Shown here: one piece after another, positions 25,565 to 34,532 of the stretch
Layout of the letters: each line of letters begins with the position of its first letter
Position numbering within the stretch: position 1 is the first letter of the stretch
Assembly (NCBI RefSeq): GCF_000819445.1
Contig: NZ_CP005286.1
Span: 1,984,001-2,048,000 of the forward strand
Source of the DNA: Corynebacterium humireducens NBRC 106098 = DSM 45392
Lineage (GTDB): Bacteria; Actinomycetota; Actinomycetes; Mycobacteriales; Mycobacteriaceae
DNA length: 64,000 nt
Reading direction: 5' to 3'
Made by a program: the position numbers and the translations under genes
Notes under the pieces: generated by a model
What the model was told of the DNA's origin: nothing
Seen by the model: only the letters and a program-made list of their open reading frames with translations
Databases searched by the model: none

Positions 25565-26903
25565 TGGTGATCTGCCAGGAGGCGTCGCCGGTGGCGTGGA
25601 AGTCGGTGACGTCGTGGCCGTTCTCGGCGGCCCACTGCGGGATGGTCTCGGTGCCCTGGGTGCAGTCGAAGTCGATGACCAGTTCCTCGCCGGTCTCCAG
25701 GGAGTTGAGCACGTCCCTGGTCTCGATGAGCGGGAAGGGGCACACGGCACCCATCTGGTCGAGGGCGTAACGGCCCTCGGCGATCGGCTGGGCCTTGGTC
25801 ACGCGCGGGGCGGTCTTGAGGGCGACGGCGCCGGTGGCGACCTGGAAGGCCGGGGTCAGCGGGGTGGTGTCGAGGACGGCGTCCTCGGCGGAGGTGGGGG
25901 CCGGGGCCGGAGCAGCGGCCGGCTTGAGCCAGATCTTCGCGCCGGCGCCGACGCCGAGGGCGATGAACAGCAGGGCGACCCAGCCCTGGTAGCTGAAGAG
26001 GGCGGTCTGGACCATGCCGTTGCCGACGGTGCAGCCACCGGCCAGGGCGGCGCCGACACCCATCATGCTGCCGCCGATGACGGCGCGGGTGGCGGTGGTG
26101 GCGTCGGGGACGCGCAGGCGGAACTCGCCGGTGGCCTTGGCGGCGGCGAAGGCGCCGATGAACAGGCCGAGGACGAGCATGACCCCCCAGTCGACACGCT
26201 CGACGTCGCCGGTGACGATGAAGTTGGCGACGTTGCCGGTCGGACCGGTGATTCCCAGACCGGAGTTGCGGCCGGCGGCGGCGGACAGCGGCCAGGCGAT
26301 GACGCCGATGAGTCCGACGAGGGCACCTGCGGTGTAGAGGTGCAGGGGGCGCTTCCACAGGGGGACGTCGAGACGCGCGGCCTTCTTCTCGGTGGCCAGG
26401 TAGTGGCGGGCGGCCAGGGCGGTGCCGACGGCCAGGGGGACGGCGAAGAACCAGGCGGAGACGCCGAAGGTGGCGGGCAGGGTGGTCAGGCCGGAGTCGA
26501 CGGACTTCATGCCGACGTTGAGCCAGTTGAGCGCACCGGTCTGCATGGCGGAGGCGGACAGGGCGTAGAAGACGAGCGCGATCCAGGAGCCGATGAGTCC
26601 CTCCGCGGACCGGAACCACGTTCCGGATGCGCAGCCGCCGGCCAGGATGATGCCCAGGCCGAAGACGAAGCCGCCGACGGTGACGGCGAGCGGGGCGAAG
26701 GCGTTCTCCTTCGGGGCGATGACTCCGGCGCTGGTGAGCGCGGCGACGCCGAGTGCGTGCACGGAGATGACGATGAACAGCGCCACGATGGTGCGCCAGG
26801 ACCTCTGCAGGAAGATGTCGCGGAGCATGCCCGTGACACAGAACCGTCCGCGTTGCATGACGACGCCGAGGACTGCGCCCACGGCCAGACCGGTGAGGAT
26901 CAT
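25551..26903 (-). CDS. YeeE/YedE-family sulfur transporter fused to a TusA-like domain
   Basis: 450 aa. The first ~350 residues are a membrane protein with two repeated YeeE units, each with a conserved Cys-containing loop: MQRGRFCVTGMLRDIF, ILAGGCASGTWFRSAEGL and ALAGGCTVGNGMVQTALFSY. These transport thiosulfate or related sulfur species. The last ~80 residues are a TusA/SirA domain with the catalytic CPxP motif (MGAVCPFPLIETRDVLNSLE), which accepts sulfane sulfur. The fusion would couple import to cytoplasmic sulfur relay. The ATG at 26903 follows AAAGGCGG. Confidence 0.92.
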   Translation of the reverse strand: MILTGLAVGAVLGVVMQRGRFCVTGMLRDIFLQRSWRTIVALFIVISVHALGVAALTSAGVIAPKENAFAPLAVTVGGFVFGLGIILAGGCASGTWFRSAEGLIGSWIALVFYALSASAMQTGALNWLNVGMKSVDSGLTTLPATFGVSAWFFAVPLAVGTALAARHYLATEKKAARLDVPLWKRPLHLYTAGALVGLIGVIAWPLSAAAGRNSGLGITGPTGNVANFIVTGDVERVDWGVMLVLGLFIGAFAAAKATGEFRLRVPDATTATRAVIGGSMMGVGAALAGGCTVGNGMVQTALFSYQGWVALLFIALGVGAGAKIWLKPAAAPAPAPTSAEDAVLDTTPLTPAFQVATGAVALKTAPRVTKAQPIAEGRYALDQMGAVCPFPLIETRDVLNSLETGEELVIDFDCTQGTETIPQWAAENGHDVTDFHATGDASWQITIRKG

Positions 26904-26958
26904 GGATCCGCCTTTCATGTGATTTTTACTTACTGGACCGAAAGGTACATCACCGCAA

Positions 26959-26990
26959 ACCATTCTGTCTAGTTTTGCAGACCATTCTGT
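26959..26990. promoter_or_regulatory. Direct repeat ACCATTCTGT in a divergent promoter region
   Basis: ACCATTCTGT occurs at 26959-26968 and again at 26981-26990, 22 bp apart (two helical turns), with GTCT...AGAC half-sites between them. The position between the YeeE-TusA gene and the first FUSC gene makes this a candidate operator for one or both. Confidence 0.4.
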
Positions 26991-27007
26991 TCATTTCATT
27001 CACGGTC

Positions 27008-27013
27008 TATCCT
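27008..27013 (+). promoter_or_regulatory. Candidate -10 of the FUSC gene pair
   Basis: TATCCT lies 7 nt before the ATG at 27021 with no Shine-Dalgarno between, which fits a leaderless transcript. Confidence 0.45.
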
Positions 27014-27020
27014 GATTCAC

Positions 27021-28679
27021 ATGATCGAGACGCTCCCACCACGGCCCAGCCCCTGGCAGCTGTTCACGGCCTTCCACTCCCCCGGTCCCCGCTGGCCGGG
27101 TGCGCTGCGCGCCGGGCTGGCGATGGGACTGCCGGGCACCCTCGCGCTGCTCCTGGGGCTCGAGGCGGAGCTGCTGCTGATCGCCGCCGGCTCGTTCACC
27201 GTCATCCACGGCGAGGGGTACGCCTACCGCGCCCGGTGGAAGGTGCTGCTCACGGCGGGTGCCTTCTTCATCACGGGGGCGGTGGCCGGCGCCTTCGTGG
27301 GCACCGTGGTGTGGGGGCAGATCGAGGCCGGGGCGACGCGCTGGTGGCTGCTGCTCACCGTCATCTTCTCCACGACGATCGCGGGATTCGGCGTCTTCAT
27401 CGCGAACGCGCTCCGACTGCCACCGCCCGGGCCGTGGTTCATCCTGCTCGTCGCGGGAGCCTCGACCATGACCTACCGCCTGGGGCTCAACCCGGTGGAG
27501 GTCGGCGCCTGGGCGGGCGTCGGCGTGCTCAGTTCCCTGCTCGTCGGCATGGCCCCGGCCCTGGTCAACCCGCACGGCCCGGAGCAGAAGGCCGTGCGGG
27601 TGCTGGAGGACACGGTGGCGGACATTGACGGCGACATGAGCGTCGCCAAGCTGCACCAGGCGCAGACGGCGCTGACCAACGCCTGGTTCATGCTCGCCGA
27701 CGCGGGGGCCATCCACGCCGGACGCATCGTCGACTCCTCCGGTCTGGCGGAACGCACCCTCGCCGCGCAGCTCAAGCTCGCGGGCACCGACAGCCGCGCG
27801 GTCGACGAGATCTCCGACAACAAGAACCTCATCGACGTGGACCGGGCCCGGGTGCCGCACTTCCGGCCGTCGGTGAGCTACCGCCTGTACCGGTCGGTCC
27901 ACCCCGACAGCCACGCCATGATGACCGCCTCGCGGGTCGTGCTCGCCTGCCTCGGCGCAGGCGTCACGAGCGTCAGCCTCGGTTTCGACCGTCCCGACTG
28001 GGCGATCGTCTCCGCGCTGCTCATCCTGCAGTGGGGGCCAGACCGCATCCCCGGCACGGTCCGCGGCGTGCACCGCTTCCTGGGGTCGGTGCTCGGCGTG
28101 GTGCTCTTCGGCGGGCTCCACCTGCTCGGCGTGCACGGCTGGTCGCTGATGCTCGCGCTGTCGGTGTGCCTGTTCTTCGCGGAGATCTTCGTCACCCGCA
28201 ACTACGCGCTGACCGTCATCTTCACCACCCCGGTCGCGCTCATGCTCGGCGGCGCCCTCGACGTCGACCTCGACGTGACGATGACCGAGCGTGTCATCGA
28301 GATCGTGTTCTCCGTCGTCTTCGCCCTCGTCCTCCTGTGGCTCTACCGCCCGGACGCCGAGCCCGCCCACCATCTGCGCCTGCAGCGACGCTGCCGCCGC
28401 GCCATGAGCTCCCTGCTCGGGGCGCTGCTCACCGCCACCCCGGACCAGACGCTCGAGCTGCGCCGCGACCTGCAGTACGAGCTGCTCAGCGAACGTCGCG
28501 CCGCCCAGTCCCTGGCCCGCAACAACCCCGACATCGCCGAGGAACGCTGGAACGAGCACCTCGGGCTGCAGCGCGCGGGTTACGCCCTCCTCGACTACTG
28601 CGAGGCCCACGGCGACCTCCGCCTGCCCATCGGCGACATCCAGGCCGTCGCGGAGAGGATCGAGGCCCACCATGAATGA
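27021..28679 (+). CDS. FUSC-family membrane protein 1 (aromatic acid exporter-like)
   Basis: 552 aa. Two blocks of membrane helices (about residues 25-170 and 310-430) are separated by a cytoplasmic region, and a soluble C-terminal tail of about 120 residues follows, the FUSC/YccS/AaeB layout. Characteristic sequence is SVSLGFDRPDWAIVSALLIL, then QWGPDRIPGTVRGVHRFLGS. These proteins are thought to export aromatic acids or other amphiphiles. The paralogue that follows overlaps its end by 8 bp. The pair is divergent from the sulfur transporter. Confidence 0.85.
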   Translation: MIETLPPRPSPWQLFTAFHSPGPRWPGALRAGLAMGLPGTLALLLGLEAELLLIAAGSFTVIHGEGYAYRARWKVLLTAGAFFITGAVAGAFVGTVVWGQIEAGATRWWLLLTVIFSTTIAGFGVFIANALRLPPPGPWFILLVAGASTMTYRLGLNPVEVGAWAGVGVLSSLLVGMAPALVNPHGPEQKAVRVLEDTVADIDGDMSVAKLHQAQTALTNAWFMLADAGAIHAGRIVDSSGLAERTLAAQLKLAGTDSRAVDEISDNKNLIDVDRARVPHFRPSVSYRLYRSVHPDSHAMMTASRVVLACLGAGVTSVSLGFDRPDWAIVSALLILQWGPDRIPGTVRGVHRFLGSVLGVVLFGGLHLLGVHGWSLMLALSVCLFFAEIFVTRNYALTVIFTTPVALMLGGALDVDLDVTMTERVIEIVFSVVFALVLLWLYRPDAEPAHHLRLQRRCRRAMSSLLGALLTATPDQTLELRRDLQYELLSERRAAQSLARNNPDIAEERWNEHLGLQRAGYALLDYCEAHGDLRLPIGDIQAVAERIEAHHE

Positions 28680-30303
28680 GCCCCTGCCCCCGCGGCTCGG
28701 CTTCTGGGACCTGTTCACGGCGGTGCACTCCCCCGGCACCCGCTGGCCCGGCGCGCTGCGGGCGGCCCTGGCGCTGGCGCTGCCCGGTTCGGTCGCGCTG
28801 CTGCTCGGTCACGACGCCGAGATGCTGCTCATCGCCGCGGGCGGATTCACCGTCATCTACGGCGAGGGACATCCGGTGCGCACCCGGTGGCGGGTCATGG
28901 TCGTCGCCGGGCTCCTGCTGGTGACGGGCACGGTGGCGGGCGCGTTCGTCGGTTCGGTGGTATGGGAGCAGGGCGGCCGCTGGTGGCTGCTGCTCGCCGC
29001 CCTGTTCACCGCGGGCGTCGCCGCCGTGGGCGCCTTCGTGCAGAACGCCCTGCGCCTGCCCCCGCCGGGTAGCTTCTTCATCGTCATGGTCACCGGCGGC
29101 GCGACGATGGTGGCCCGCCTCGGCCTCAACCCTCTGGAGGTCGGCGCGTGGGCCGGCGTCGGCGCCCTGAGCGGCCTCGTCCTCGGCATGACCTCCGGCC
29201 GGAAGGCGGAGCACCGGGCGGTGGACACCCTGGAGAAGGCGGTGGAGGACTTCGCGGCGGGCGAGGCCAGCGTCGCCAAGCTTCACCAGGCCCGCACCGC
29301 CTTGTCCCACGCCTGGAACATGCTCGCCGACGCCGGCGTGATCCGCGCCGGACGCATCATCGACGAGTCCCGCGGTGACCTGGTCCGCCGGACGCTCACC
29401 GCGCACCGGCGGCTCGCGGCCCTCAACACCCCGCCCGACGACCCCGAGGAGCTGACCGACACCCCGAACTTCATCGACCTGACGCGGACGGCGATCCCGC
29501 ACACGCGGCCGTCGATAAGCTACCGCCTCTACGGCTCCCTCCACCGGCACAGCCACGCGACGACGACCGCGTGGAAGGTCTTCGCCGCGGCCCTGGCGGC
29601 CGCCGTCCTCGGCATCGCGCTCGGCTTCGACCGTCCGGACTGGGCGATCGTGTCGGCGCTGCTCATCCTGCAGTGGGGGCCGGAGAGCCTGCCGGGCACG
29701 ATCCGTGGGCTCCACCGGCTGCTGGGGTCCGTGCTGGGCATCGGCCTGTTCACCGTCCTGCACCTGCTCGAGCTCAACCTGTGGGGGCTGCTGCTCGCGC
29801 TGGCGGTGTGCCAGTTCTTCGCCGAGATCTTCGTGGTGCGCAACTACGTCCTGTGCGTCATCTTCACCACTCCCCTGGCGCTGATGATGGGCAACGCGCT
29901 GGCGCTGCCGCTCGGCGAGACGGTCGTCTCCCGCACGACCGAGGTGCTGCTCTCGGTGGTCTTCGCGGTGGCCCTGCTGTGGGTCGGTCTGCGTGACCCC
30001 GAGAACCACGCCCGCCTGATGCAGCGCAGCCGCGAGGCGATGATGACGCTGCTCGGCGCGCTCCTGGCGGACACCCCGGACCGCGCCCTCGCGCAGCGCC
30101 GTGACCTGCAGTTCGAGCTGCTCGGTGAGCGACGGGCGGCGCAGTCCCTGGCCGCCAACCTCCCGGATGCGGCCGCCGCCCGCTGGAATGAGCACCTCGC
30201 ACTGCAGAGCGCGGGCTACGCGCTGCTCGACCGGTGCAACGCCCAGCCCGGCACGCGGCTGCCCATCGGCGACATCCAGGCCGTCGCCGACCGGCTCAGC
30301 TGA
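28672..30303 (+). CDS. FUSC-family membrane protein 2, tandem paralogue
   Basis: 543 aa with the same layout as the preceding protein and extensive identity along its whole length, for example LGFDRPDWAIVSALLILQWG in both and the shared C-terminal LPIGDIQAVA. It arose by tandem duplication. The ATG at 28672 overlaps the first gene by 8 bp, so the two are co-translated and may form a hetero-oligomer. The 3' end overlaps the convergent phosphoesterase gene by 8 bp. Confidence 0.85.
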   Translation: MNEPLPPRLGFWDLFTAVHSPGTRWPGALRAALALALPGSVALLLGHDAEMLLIAAGGFTVIYGEGHPVRTRWRVMVVAGLLLVTGTVAGAFVGSVVWEQGGRWWLLLAALFTAGVAAVGAFVQNALRLPPPGSFFIVMVTGGATMVARLGLNPLEVGAWAGVGALSGLVLGMTSGRKAEHRAVDTLEKAVEDFAAGEASVAKLHQARTALSHAWNMLADAGVIRAGRIIDESRGDLVRRTLTAHRRLAALNTPPDDPEELTDTPNFIDLTRTAIPHTRPSISYRLYGSLHRHSHATTTAWKVFAAALAAAVLGIALGFDRPDWAIVSALLILQWGPESLPGTIRGLHRLLGSVLGIGLFTVLHLLELNLWGLLLALAVCQFFAEIFVVRNYVLCVIFTTPLALMMGNALALPLGETVVSRTTEVLLSVVFAVALLWVGLRDPENHARLMQRSREAMMTLLGALLADTPDRALAQRRDLQFELLGERRAAQSLAANLPDAAAARWNEHLALQSAGYALLDRCNAQPGTRLPIGDIQAVADRLS

Positions 30304-30868
30304 ACAGGATCCGCTGGACCGCGTCCTGACGCGCCGGCTTCATTCCCCAGGCGTCCTGGCCGACGTCGACCAGCCCCTCGCCCGTGTCCGGGTCGCGGGA
30401 GTGCAGGTGGCCGTGGACGATCCACTCGGCCTCCAGGCGCACCTCGTCGTGCCGCGAGGGCATGCCCGGGTGGTCCATGCCGGGACGCGGGAAGTGGTTG
30501 AGGTAGACGTTGCGCCCCTCCCACTTGAGTTTCTGGTACGCCTGCACCGAGTGGAACACCTCGAGGAACATCCGCTGCGTCTTGTGCGCCGACCGGTGGA
30601 TCGGGTGGCACGAGTCGTGGTTGCCGGGGATGAGGTGCATCTCCAGGTGGGCACCGTGGATCTTCAGCAGCTGCAGCGCCCGGCGCTCATCCTCCGAGGA
30701 ACCACGGGAGAGGTCCCCGAGGATCCAGAGGCGGTTGCCGACGGGCAGGTTGCGGATCCCCTCGAGCACCGCGTCATCGTGCTCCTCGACGGTGCTGAAT
30801 CCCCGCAGCCGGGCGATGAACTGGTGCCCGAGGTGCAGGTCGGAGGTCAGCCACACGCTCATGGTCAC
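30296..30868 (-). CDS. Metallophosphoesterase
   Basis: 190 aa. The calcineurin-type metal-binding motifs are complete: SDLHLGH near the N-terminus, LWILGDLSRG, IPGNHDSCHP, NHFPRPGM and VHGHLHSRD. This set resembles small stand-alone phosphoesterases of unknown substrate. It starts with a GTG overlapping the stop of the DsbA-like gene by 4 bp, or with the ATG two codons later, so it is coupled to that gene. Confidence 0.88.
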   Translation of the reverse strand: MTMSVWLTSDLHLGHQFIARLRGFSTVEEHDDAVLEGIRNLPVGNRLWILGDLSRGSSEDERRALQLLKIHGAHLEMHLIPGNHDSCHPIHRSAHKTQRMFLEVFHSVQAYQKLKWEGRNVYLNHFPRPGMDHPGMPSRHDEVRLEAEWIVHGHLHSRDPDTGEGLVDVGQDAWGMKPARQDAVQRILFS

Positions 30869-31503
30869 TCACCCGCCGCGATCTGCTCCAGGGCCCGGGT
30901 GAACACCTCGACGGGCTGCGCCCCGGAGACCGCCAGGCGACCGTCGAACACGAAGAACGGCACGCCCTGCACACCGATGCGGCGCGCCTCGGCGATGTCG
31001 GCCATGACCTCCTGCGAGTAGGCGGACTCGTCGGCGAGCACCGACTCGACGTCCTGCGGGCGGAGGCCGACCTCCGCGGCCAGGGAGCGTAGCTCGTCAT
31101 GGTCGGCGATGTTGCGGCCCTGCGTGAAGTAGGCGCGCTTGACCAGTTCGTCCCACTCGACCCCGCGGTCGTCCTCCCGTGCCAGGACGCCGAGGCGGTG
31201 GGCGGTCATGGTGTTGACCATGTGCGACTCCCGCCAGTTGAAGTCCAGGCCGACCTGCGCGGCGCGGGCGGCGAGGCCGTCGTTCATGGCGACGACCTGT
31301 TCCTCGCTCATGCCCTTGACGCGCGTGAGGTAGTCCAGTGCGTTGCCGGTGGACTCGTGGGGAGCCTCGGGGTCGAGCTGGAAGCTGCGCCACACGATCT
31401 CCACGTCATCGCGTCCGGCGAACTCCTCCAGGGCGAGGTTGAGGTGCCGCTCGCCGACGGTGCAGAAGGGGCAGATGTAGTCGGACCAGATGTCGATGCG
31501 CAT
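30865..31503 (-). CDS. DsbA-family oxidoreductase (FrnE-like)
   Basis: 212 aa from the ATG at 31503. The thioredoxin-fold redox motif CPFC lies at residues 11-14 (IDIWSDYICPFCTVGERHLN), followed by a long helical insertion and the cis-Pro region GVQGVPFFVFDGRLAVSGAQ. There is no signal peptide, so this is a cytoplasmic FrnE-type protein, not a secreted disulfide oxidase. An upstream start at 31572 would add a Cys-containing stretch without family support. It is coupled to the phosphoesterase downstream. Confidence 0.88.
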   Translation of the reverse strand: MRIDIWSDYICPFCTVGERHLNLALEEFAGRDDVEIVWRSFQLDPEAPHESTGNALDYLTRVKGMSEEQVVAMNDGLAARAAQVGLDFNWRESHMVNTMTAHRLGVLAREDDRGVEWDELVKRAYFTQGRNIADHDELRSLAAEVGLRPQDVESVLADESAYSQEVMADIAEARRIGVQGVPFFVFDGRLAVSGAQPVEVFTRALEQIAAGE

Positions 31504-31655
31504 GACCCCATTCTGCATGTCGCGGGCGGGGCATGCTTTTCCGTTGCAGGAGACACAAAGGGATAACGGCACCTTCGCAATCCTTTACACCTTCACCACA
31601 AGGGGATATCGTGTGATCTACGTAACATTTTCGGGGGTGACGGAAGGATGAAGTC

Positions 31656-32606
31656 ATGGACCTCCAGCTACAGGCGAGGACACAGCAGTTCACCGCCGAA
31701 CTCGTCCGCGCGATGCCCCAGCTGTCCGTCGCCCAGGCCGTCTCCGCGGCACTGCAGATGGCCGACGCCCTCGACCTGCACCGCTACGAGGACTTCGGCG
31801 CACTCGTCGGCCTGGTGAAGACGCTCCAGCTCCGCCCCGCCTTCGAGTGGGAGCTCTTCGGCTACGAACCGGTGGACGGGGCCGTCCCCGTCCGCCTCGA
31901 GGTGCCGCACGAACCGGGCCGGGACCACCGGATCCACTTCGAGGACCACTACCTGTCCTTCCACATGCGCCGCGTCCACCCGCCGGGCGTCCACCTCTTC
32001 GACTACCAGGACACCGTCGGCGGCTGGCGCAAACGCCTCGGCTACGTCACCCGGCCCTCCCTGGACTACGCCGAGTTCGCGGAGGCCGCCGCCAACCGCC
32101 GCCTCCCGCTGCGCCGGGTGGAGATGCTCGGCAACCTATGGAAGATCGGGGCCGTCGCCACGTGGGAGCGGGAACGGGAGGGCGAGACCTCCTGGTGCCA
32201 CGTCCAGCGCCACCCGCTGCCGGGCGAGTCCCCGCACCCGCAGATGACGGAGCAGGACGCCTGGTACCGTCTGCGCATCCACCCCGAGGTCGGCCGGGAC
32301 GTCATCGTCGAGATCGCGCGCTGCCTGGCGGAGATCCACCTGGGGTACGTCGAGAAGCTCTGGGAGGTGCCGGAGGACAGCCGCGCGCAACGCGGCCCGG
32401 AGTCGGAGGCCGCCGCCTACCTCGCGCTCGAAAGACTGTGGGTCCCCCAGCGCAGCCGCCGCACCGACTGGTACCGCCGCTACACCGCCGGCGAGCCGAT
32501 GGCCGCGGACTTCCGCTGGGACGCCGTCTACGAGGCAGCCCAGCAGGTGGAGGACCTCCTGCGTGGCGACACCGCACCGGTCACCGCCTACACTGGAGGT
32601 CTGTAG
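31656..32606 (+). CDS. Uncharacterised 316-aa protein
   Basis: 316 aa, soluble and rich in Arg, Trp and Tyr, with no signal peptide. The start is well defined: GGAAGG about 8 nt before the ATG at 31656. The helical N-terminus (SVAQAVSAALQMADALDLHR) is followed by WELFGYEP, HLFDYQDTVGGWRKRLGYV and a C-terminal helical region with QRSRRTDWYRRYTAGE. I do not recognise a family. The DUF1275 membrane gene follows after 27 bp and may be co-transcribed. Confidence 0.75.
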   Translation: MDLQLQARTQQFTAELVRAMPQLSVAQAVSAALQMADALDLHRYEDFGALVGLVKTLQLRPAFEWELFGYEPVDGAVPVRLEVPHEPGRDHRIHFEDHYLSFHMRRVHPPGVHLFDYQDTVGGWRKRLGYVTRPSLDYAEFAEAAANRRLPLRRVEMLGNLWKIGAVATWEREREGETSWCHVQRHPLPGESPHPQMTEQDAWYRLRIHPEVGRDVIVEIARCLAEIHLGYVEKLWEVPEDSRAQRGPESEAAAYLALERLWVPQRSRRTDWYRRYTAGEPMAADFRWDAVYEAAQQVEDLLRGDTAPVTAYTGGL

Positions 32607-32633
32607 GTCCAGACATAACCAACCAAAGGAGCG

Positions 32634-33341
32634 GTGTTGCAGCGTTACACCGCCGGTGAGAAGAATCTGGCGGTGAGCTTCGCGTTCATCGCCGGTTTCG
32701 TCGACTCCATCGGCTTCATATTCCTCGGTGGCGTGTTCCTGTCGTTCATGTCGGGTAACACCACCCGCATCGCCGCGGCCACGGTCGACGGCAAACCCGA
32801 CCTGGCGTGGCTCGCGGGTTCCGCGGTGATCTTCTTCCTCCTCGGCGTCATGGAGGGCGCGCTCGTCCGGCGCCTGGCCAAACGCCGGGTGCGGCCGGAC
32901 CAGGTCCGCGAGGTCGTCATGATCAACATGTGCGTCCTGTTCACGCTGTCCGCCCTGCTCGTCCTGCTCGGTGCACCGCGCGCCGCCATCATCGTCGCCT
33001 CCCTCGGCATCGGCTCGATGAACTCGATCTTCGAACGGGAGGGCGAGGTGTCCATCCCGCTGACCTACATGACGGGCACCCTGGTGAAGATGGGCCAGCG
33101 TTTCGTCGACGCCTTCTTCGGCGGCTCCCACCGGGAGTGGCTGGGGCACCTGAAGATGTGGGCGGGCCTGACCACGGGCGCCTTCACGGGTGCGCTGGTC
33201 TACCGCTACCTGGGCATCCAGTCGCTGTACGTGGTGGCCCTGCTCACGTGGGCGGTCACGGGCGTCGCCCTGGGCCTGCGCATGTGGGCGCGCCGCCACG
33301 CGATCGGCTCCGTGGTGAAGGTCAAGGTCGACCCCTACTAG
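32634..33341 (+). CDS. DUF1275 (YoaK-type) membrane protein
   Basis: 235 aa with six or so membrane helices. The family signature is FIAGFVDSIGFIFLGGVFLS followed by FMSGNTTRIA, and later IGSMNSIFEREGEVSIPLTY then MTGTLVKMGQ. AAAGGA precedes the GTG at 32634; a TTG one codon later is possible. The function of the family is unknown, although some members are annotated as transporters. Confidence 0.88.
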   Translation: MLQRYTAGEKNLAVSFAFIAGFVDSIGFIFLGGVFLSFMSGNTTRIAAATVDGKPDLAWLAGSAVIFFLLGVMEGALVRRLAKRRVRPDQVREVVMINMCVLFTLSALLVLLGAPRAAIIVASLGIGSMNSIFEREGEVSIPLTYMTGTLVKMGQRFVDAFFGGSHREWLGHLKMWAGLTTGAFTGALVYRYLGIQSLYVVALLTWAVTGVALGLRMWARRHAIGSVVKVKVDPY

Positions 33342-33381
33342 GTTGCCAGACACCTGCCAAGGTGTTACCAGTGACGGGGAC

Positions 33382-33387
33382 TAGCCT
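33382..33387 (+). promoter_or_regulatory. Candidate -10, first mycolyltransferase gene
   Basis: TAGCCT lies 8 nt before the ATG at 33396, with no Shine-Dalgarno. This fits a leaderless or nearly leaderless mRNA. Confidence 0.4.
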
Positions 33388-33395
33388 GGCGCCCC

Positions 33396-34514
33396 ATGCG
33401 CCCGACGATCCCCACCCTGGCCGCCACGCTCCTGTTCCTCCTCCCGGCCCCCGCCGTCGCCGACAGCCCCCTCCGGGACTCGCTGGCGGACTCCAGCCGG
33501 GACGTCGACGCCACCGGCGCGCTCGTCGAGGGCACGGTCGACTCCCTCCACCGCATCGGCTCCTCCGAACTGCCGCTGCCCGCCGTCTCCCCCGACCCGC
33601 GCTTCCCCCTGCCGCTCTCCGACGCCATCGTCCGGCCCGGCGTGCTGCACCGTGAGGTCATCGACGCCGACGCCCGCCTCGAGCGCTGGAGCATCGCCTC
33701 GCCGGCCATGAAGCGCCCCGTCGACGTGCAGATCATCCGCGCCCCCGGCCCCGCGCCGCTCCTCCTGCTTCTCGACGGCATCGACTCCCCCTCCGACAGC
33801 GACTGGATCACCCGGGGCCGCGCGCCGGAGGTCTTCCGCGACGAGAACGTCACCGTCGTCATGCCCACCGACGCCACCGCCTCGCTGTACTCCGACTGGG
33901 TGTCCGACGACCCGGTCCTCGGCCGGCAGCAGTGGGAGACGTTCCTCACCGCGGAACTCCTCCCGCTTCTCGACGCCCACCCCGACCTCCACTCCACCGG
34001 CCGCCACGGCGTCGGCGGACTGTCCATGGGTGCCGCCGGGGCACTGCACCTGGCGGCCAACCACCCCGACCTCTTCGACGGGGTCTTCGGCATCTCCGGC
34101 TGCTACTCCCCTCTCAGCCCCATCGGCCGGCAGACCACCAACCTGATCGTCGCCTCCCGGGGCGGCACGTTGGACAACCTGTGGGGCGAGTTCGGCTCCC
34201 CGCAGTGGCAGCGCCACGACACCGCCGCCCACCCGGAGGGCCTGCGCGACATGGCCGTGTACCTGACCGCCGCCACGGGTGCCCTCGAGGGTGCGGAGCT
34301 GCAGGAGTTCCTGGAGTCCGAGGAGCTCACCTCCATGGGCACCATGCTCGAACGCGGGGCCCTGACCTGCACGAGGGACCTGGACCTCGCCATGCGTGCG
34401 CACGGCATGACCCACCAGCAGGTCGTGTACCGGGACACCGGCGCCCACAACTGGATCCACTTCCACAACGAACTCCGGCCCGCCTGGGAGGCCATCCGCG
34501 ACGCTCTGCAGTAG
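33396..34514 (+). CDS. Trehalose corynomycolyltransferase-like secreted esterase 1
   Basis: 372 aa, antigen 85 family. These enzymes transfer mycolic acids between trehalose mycolates and onto arabinogalactan outside the membrane. A signal peptide ends near PAPAVADS. The segment ASLYSDWVSDDPVLG then QQWETFLTAELLPLL matches the Ag85 SFYSDW...WETFLTSEL region. The nucleophile is Ser210 in GGLSMG and the His is His351 in GAHNW. There is no LGFP repeat or C-terminal anchor. First of three paralogues in tandem. Confidence 0.9.
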   Translation: MRPTIPTLAATLLFLLPAPAVADSPLRDSLADSSRDVDATGALVEGTVDSLHRIGSSELPLPAVSPDPRFPLPLSDAIVRPGVLHREVIDADARLERWSIASPAMKRPVDVQIIRAPGPAPLLLLLDGIDSPSDSDWITRGRAPEVFRDENVTVVMPTDATASLYSDWVSDDPVLGRQQWETFLTAELLPLLDAHPDLHSTGRHGVGGLSMGAAGALHLAANHPDLFDGVFGISGCYSPLSPIGRQTTNLIVASRGGTLDNLWGEFGSPQWQRHDTAAHPEGLRDMAVYLTAATGALEGAELQEFLESEELTSMGTMLERGALTCTRDLDLAMRAHGMTHQQVVYRDTGAHNWIHFHNELRPAWEAIRDALQ

Positions 34515-34519
34515 GTCAG

Positions 34520-34525
34520 TACAAT
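34520..34525 (+). promoter_or_regulatory. Candidate -10, second mycolyltransferase gene
   Basis: TACAAT, a near-consensus Pribnow box, is 7 nt before the ATG at 34533 with no Shine-Dalgarno, so this gene probably has its own leaderless promoter. Confidence 0.5.
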
Positions 34526-34532
34526 CCCGCGC

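Noticed and set aside
26961..26985. A McbR-type operator (TAGAC-N6-GTCTA) upstream of the sulfur transporter
   Set aside because: The half-sites present are GTCT...AGAC, in the opposite order, and the spacing differs. Kept only as an unassigned repeat.
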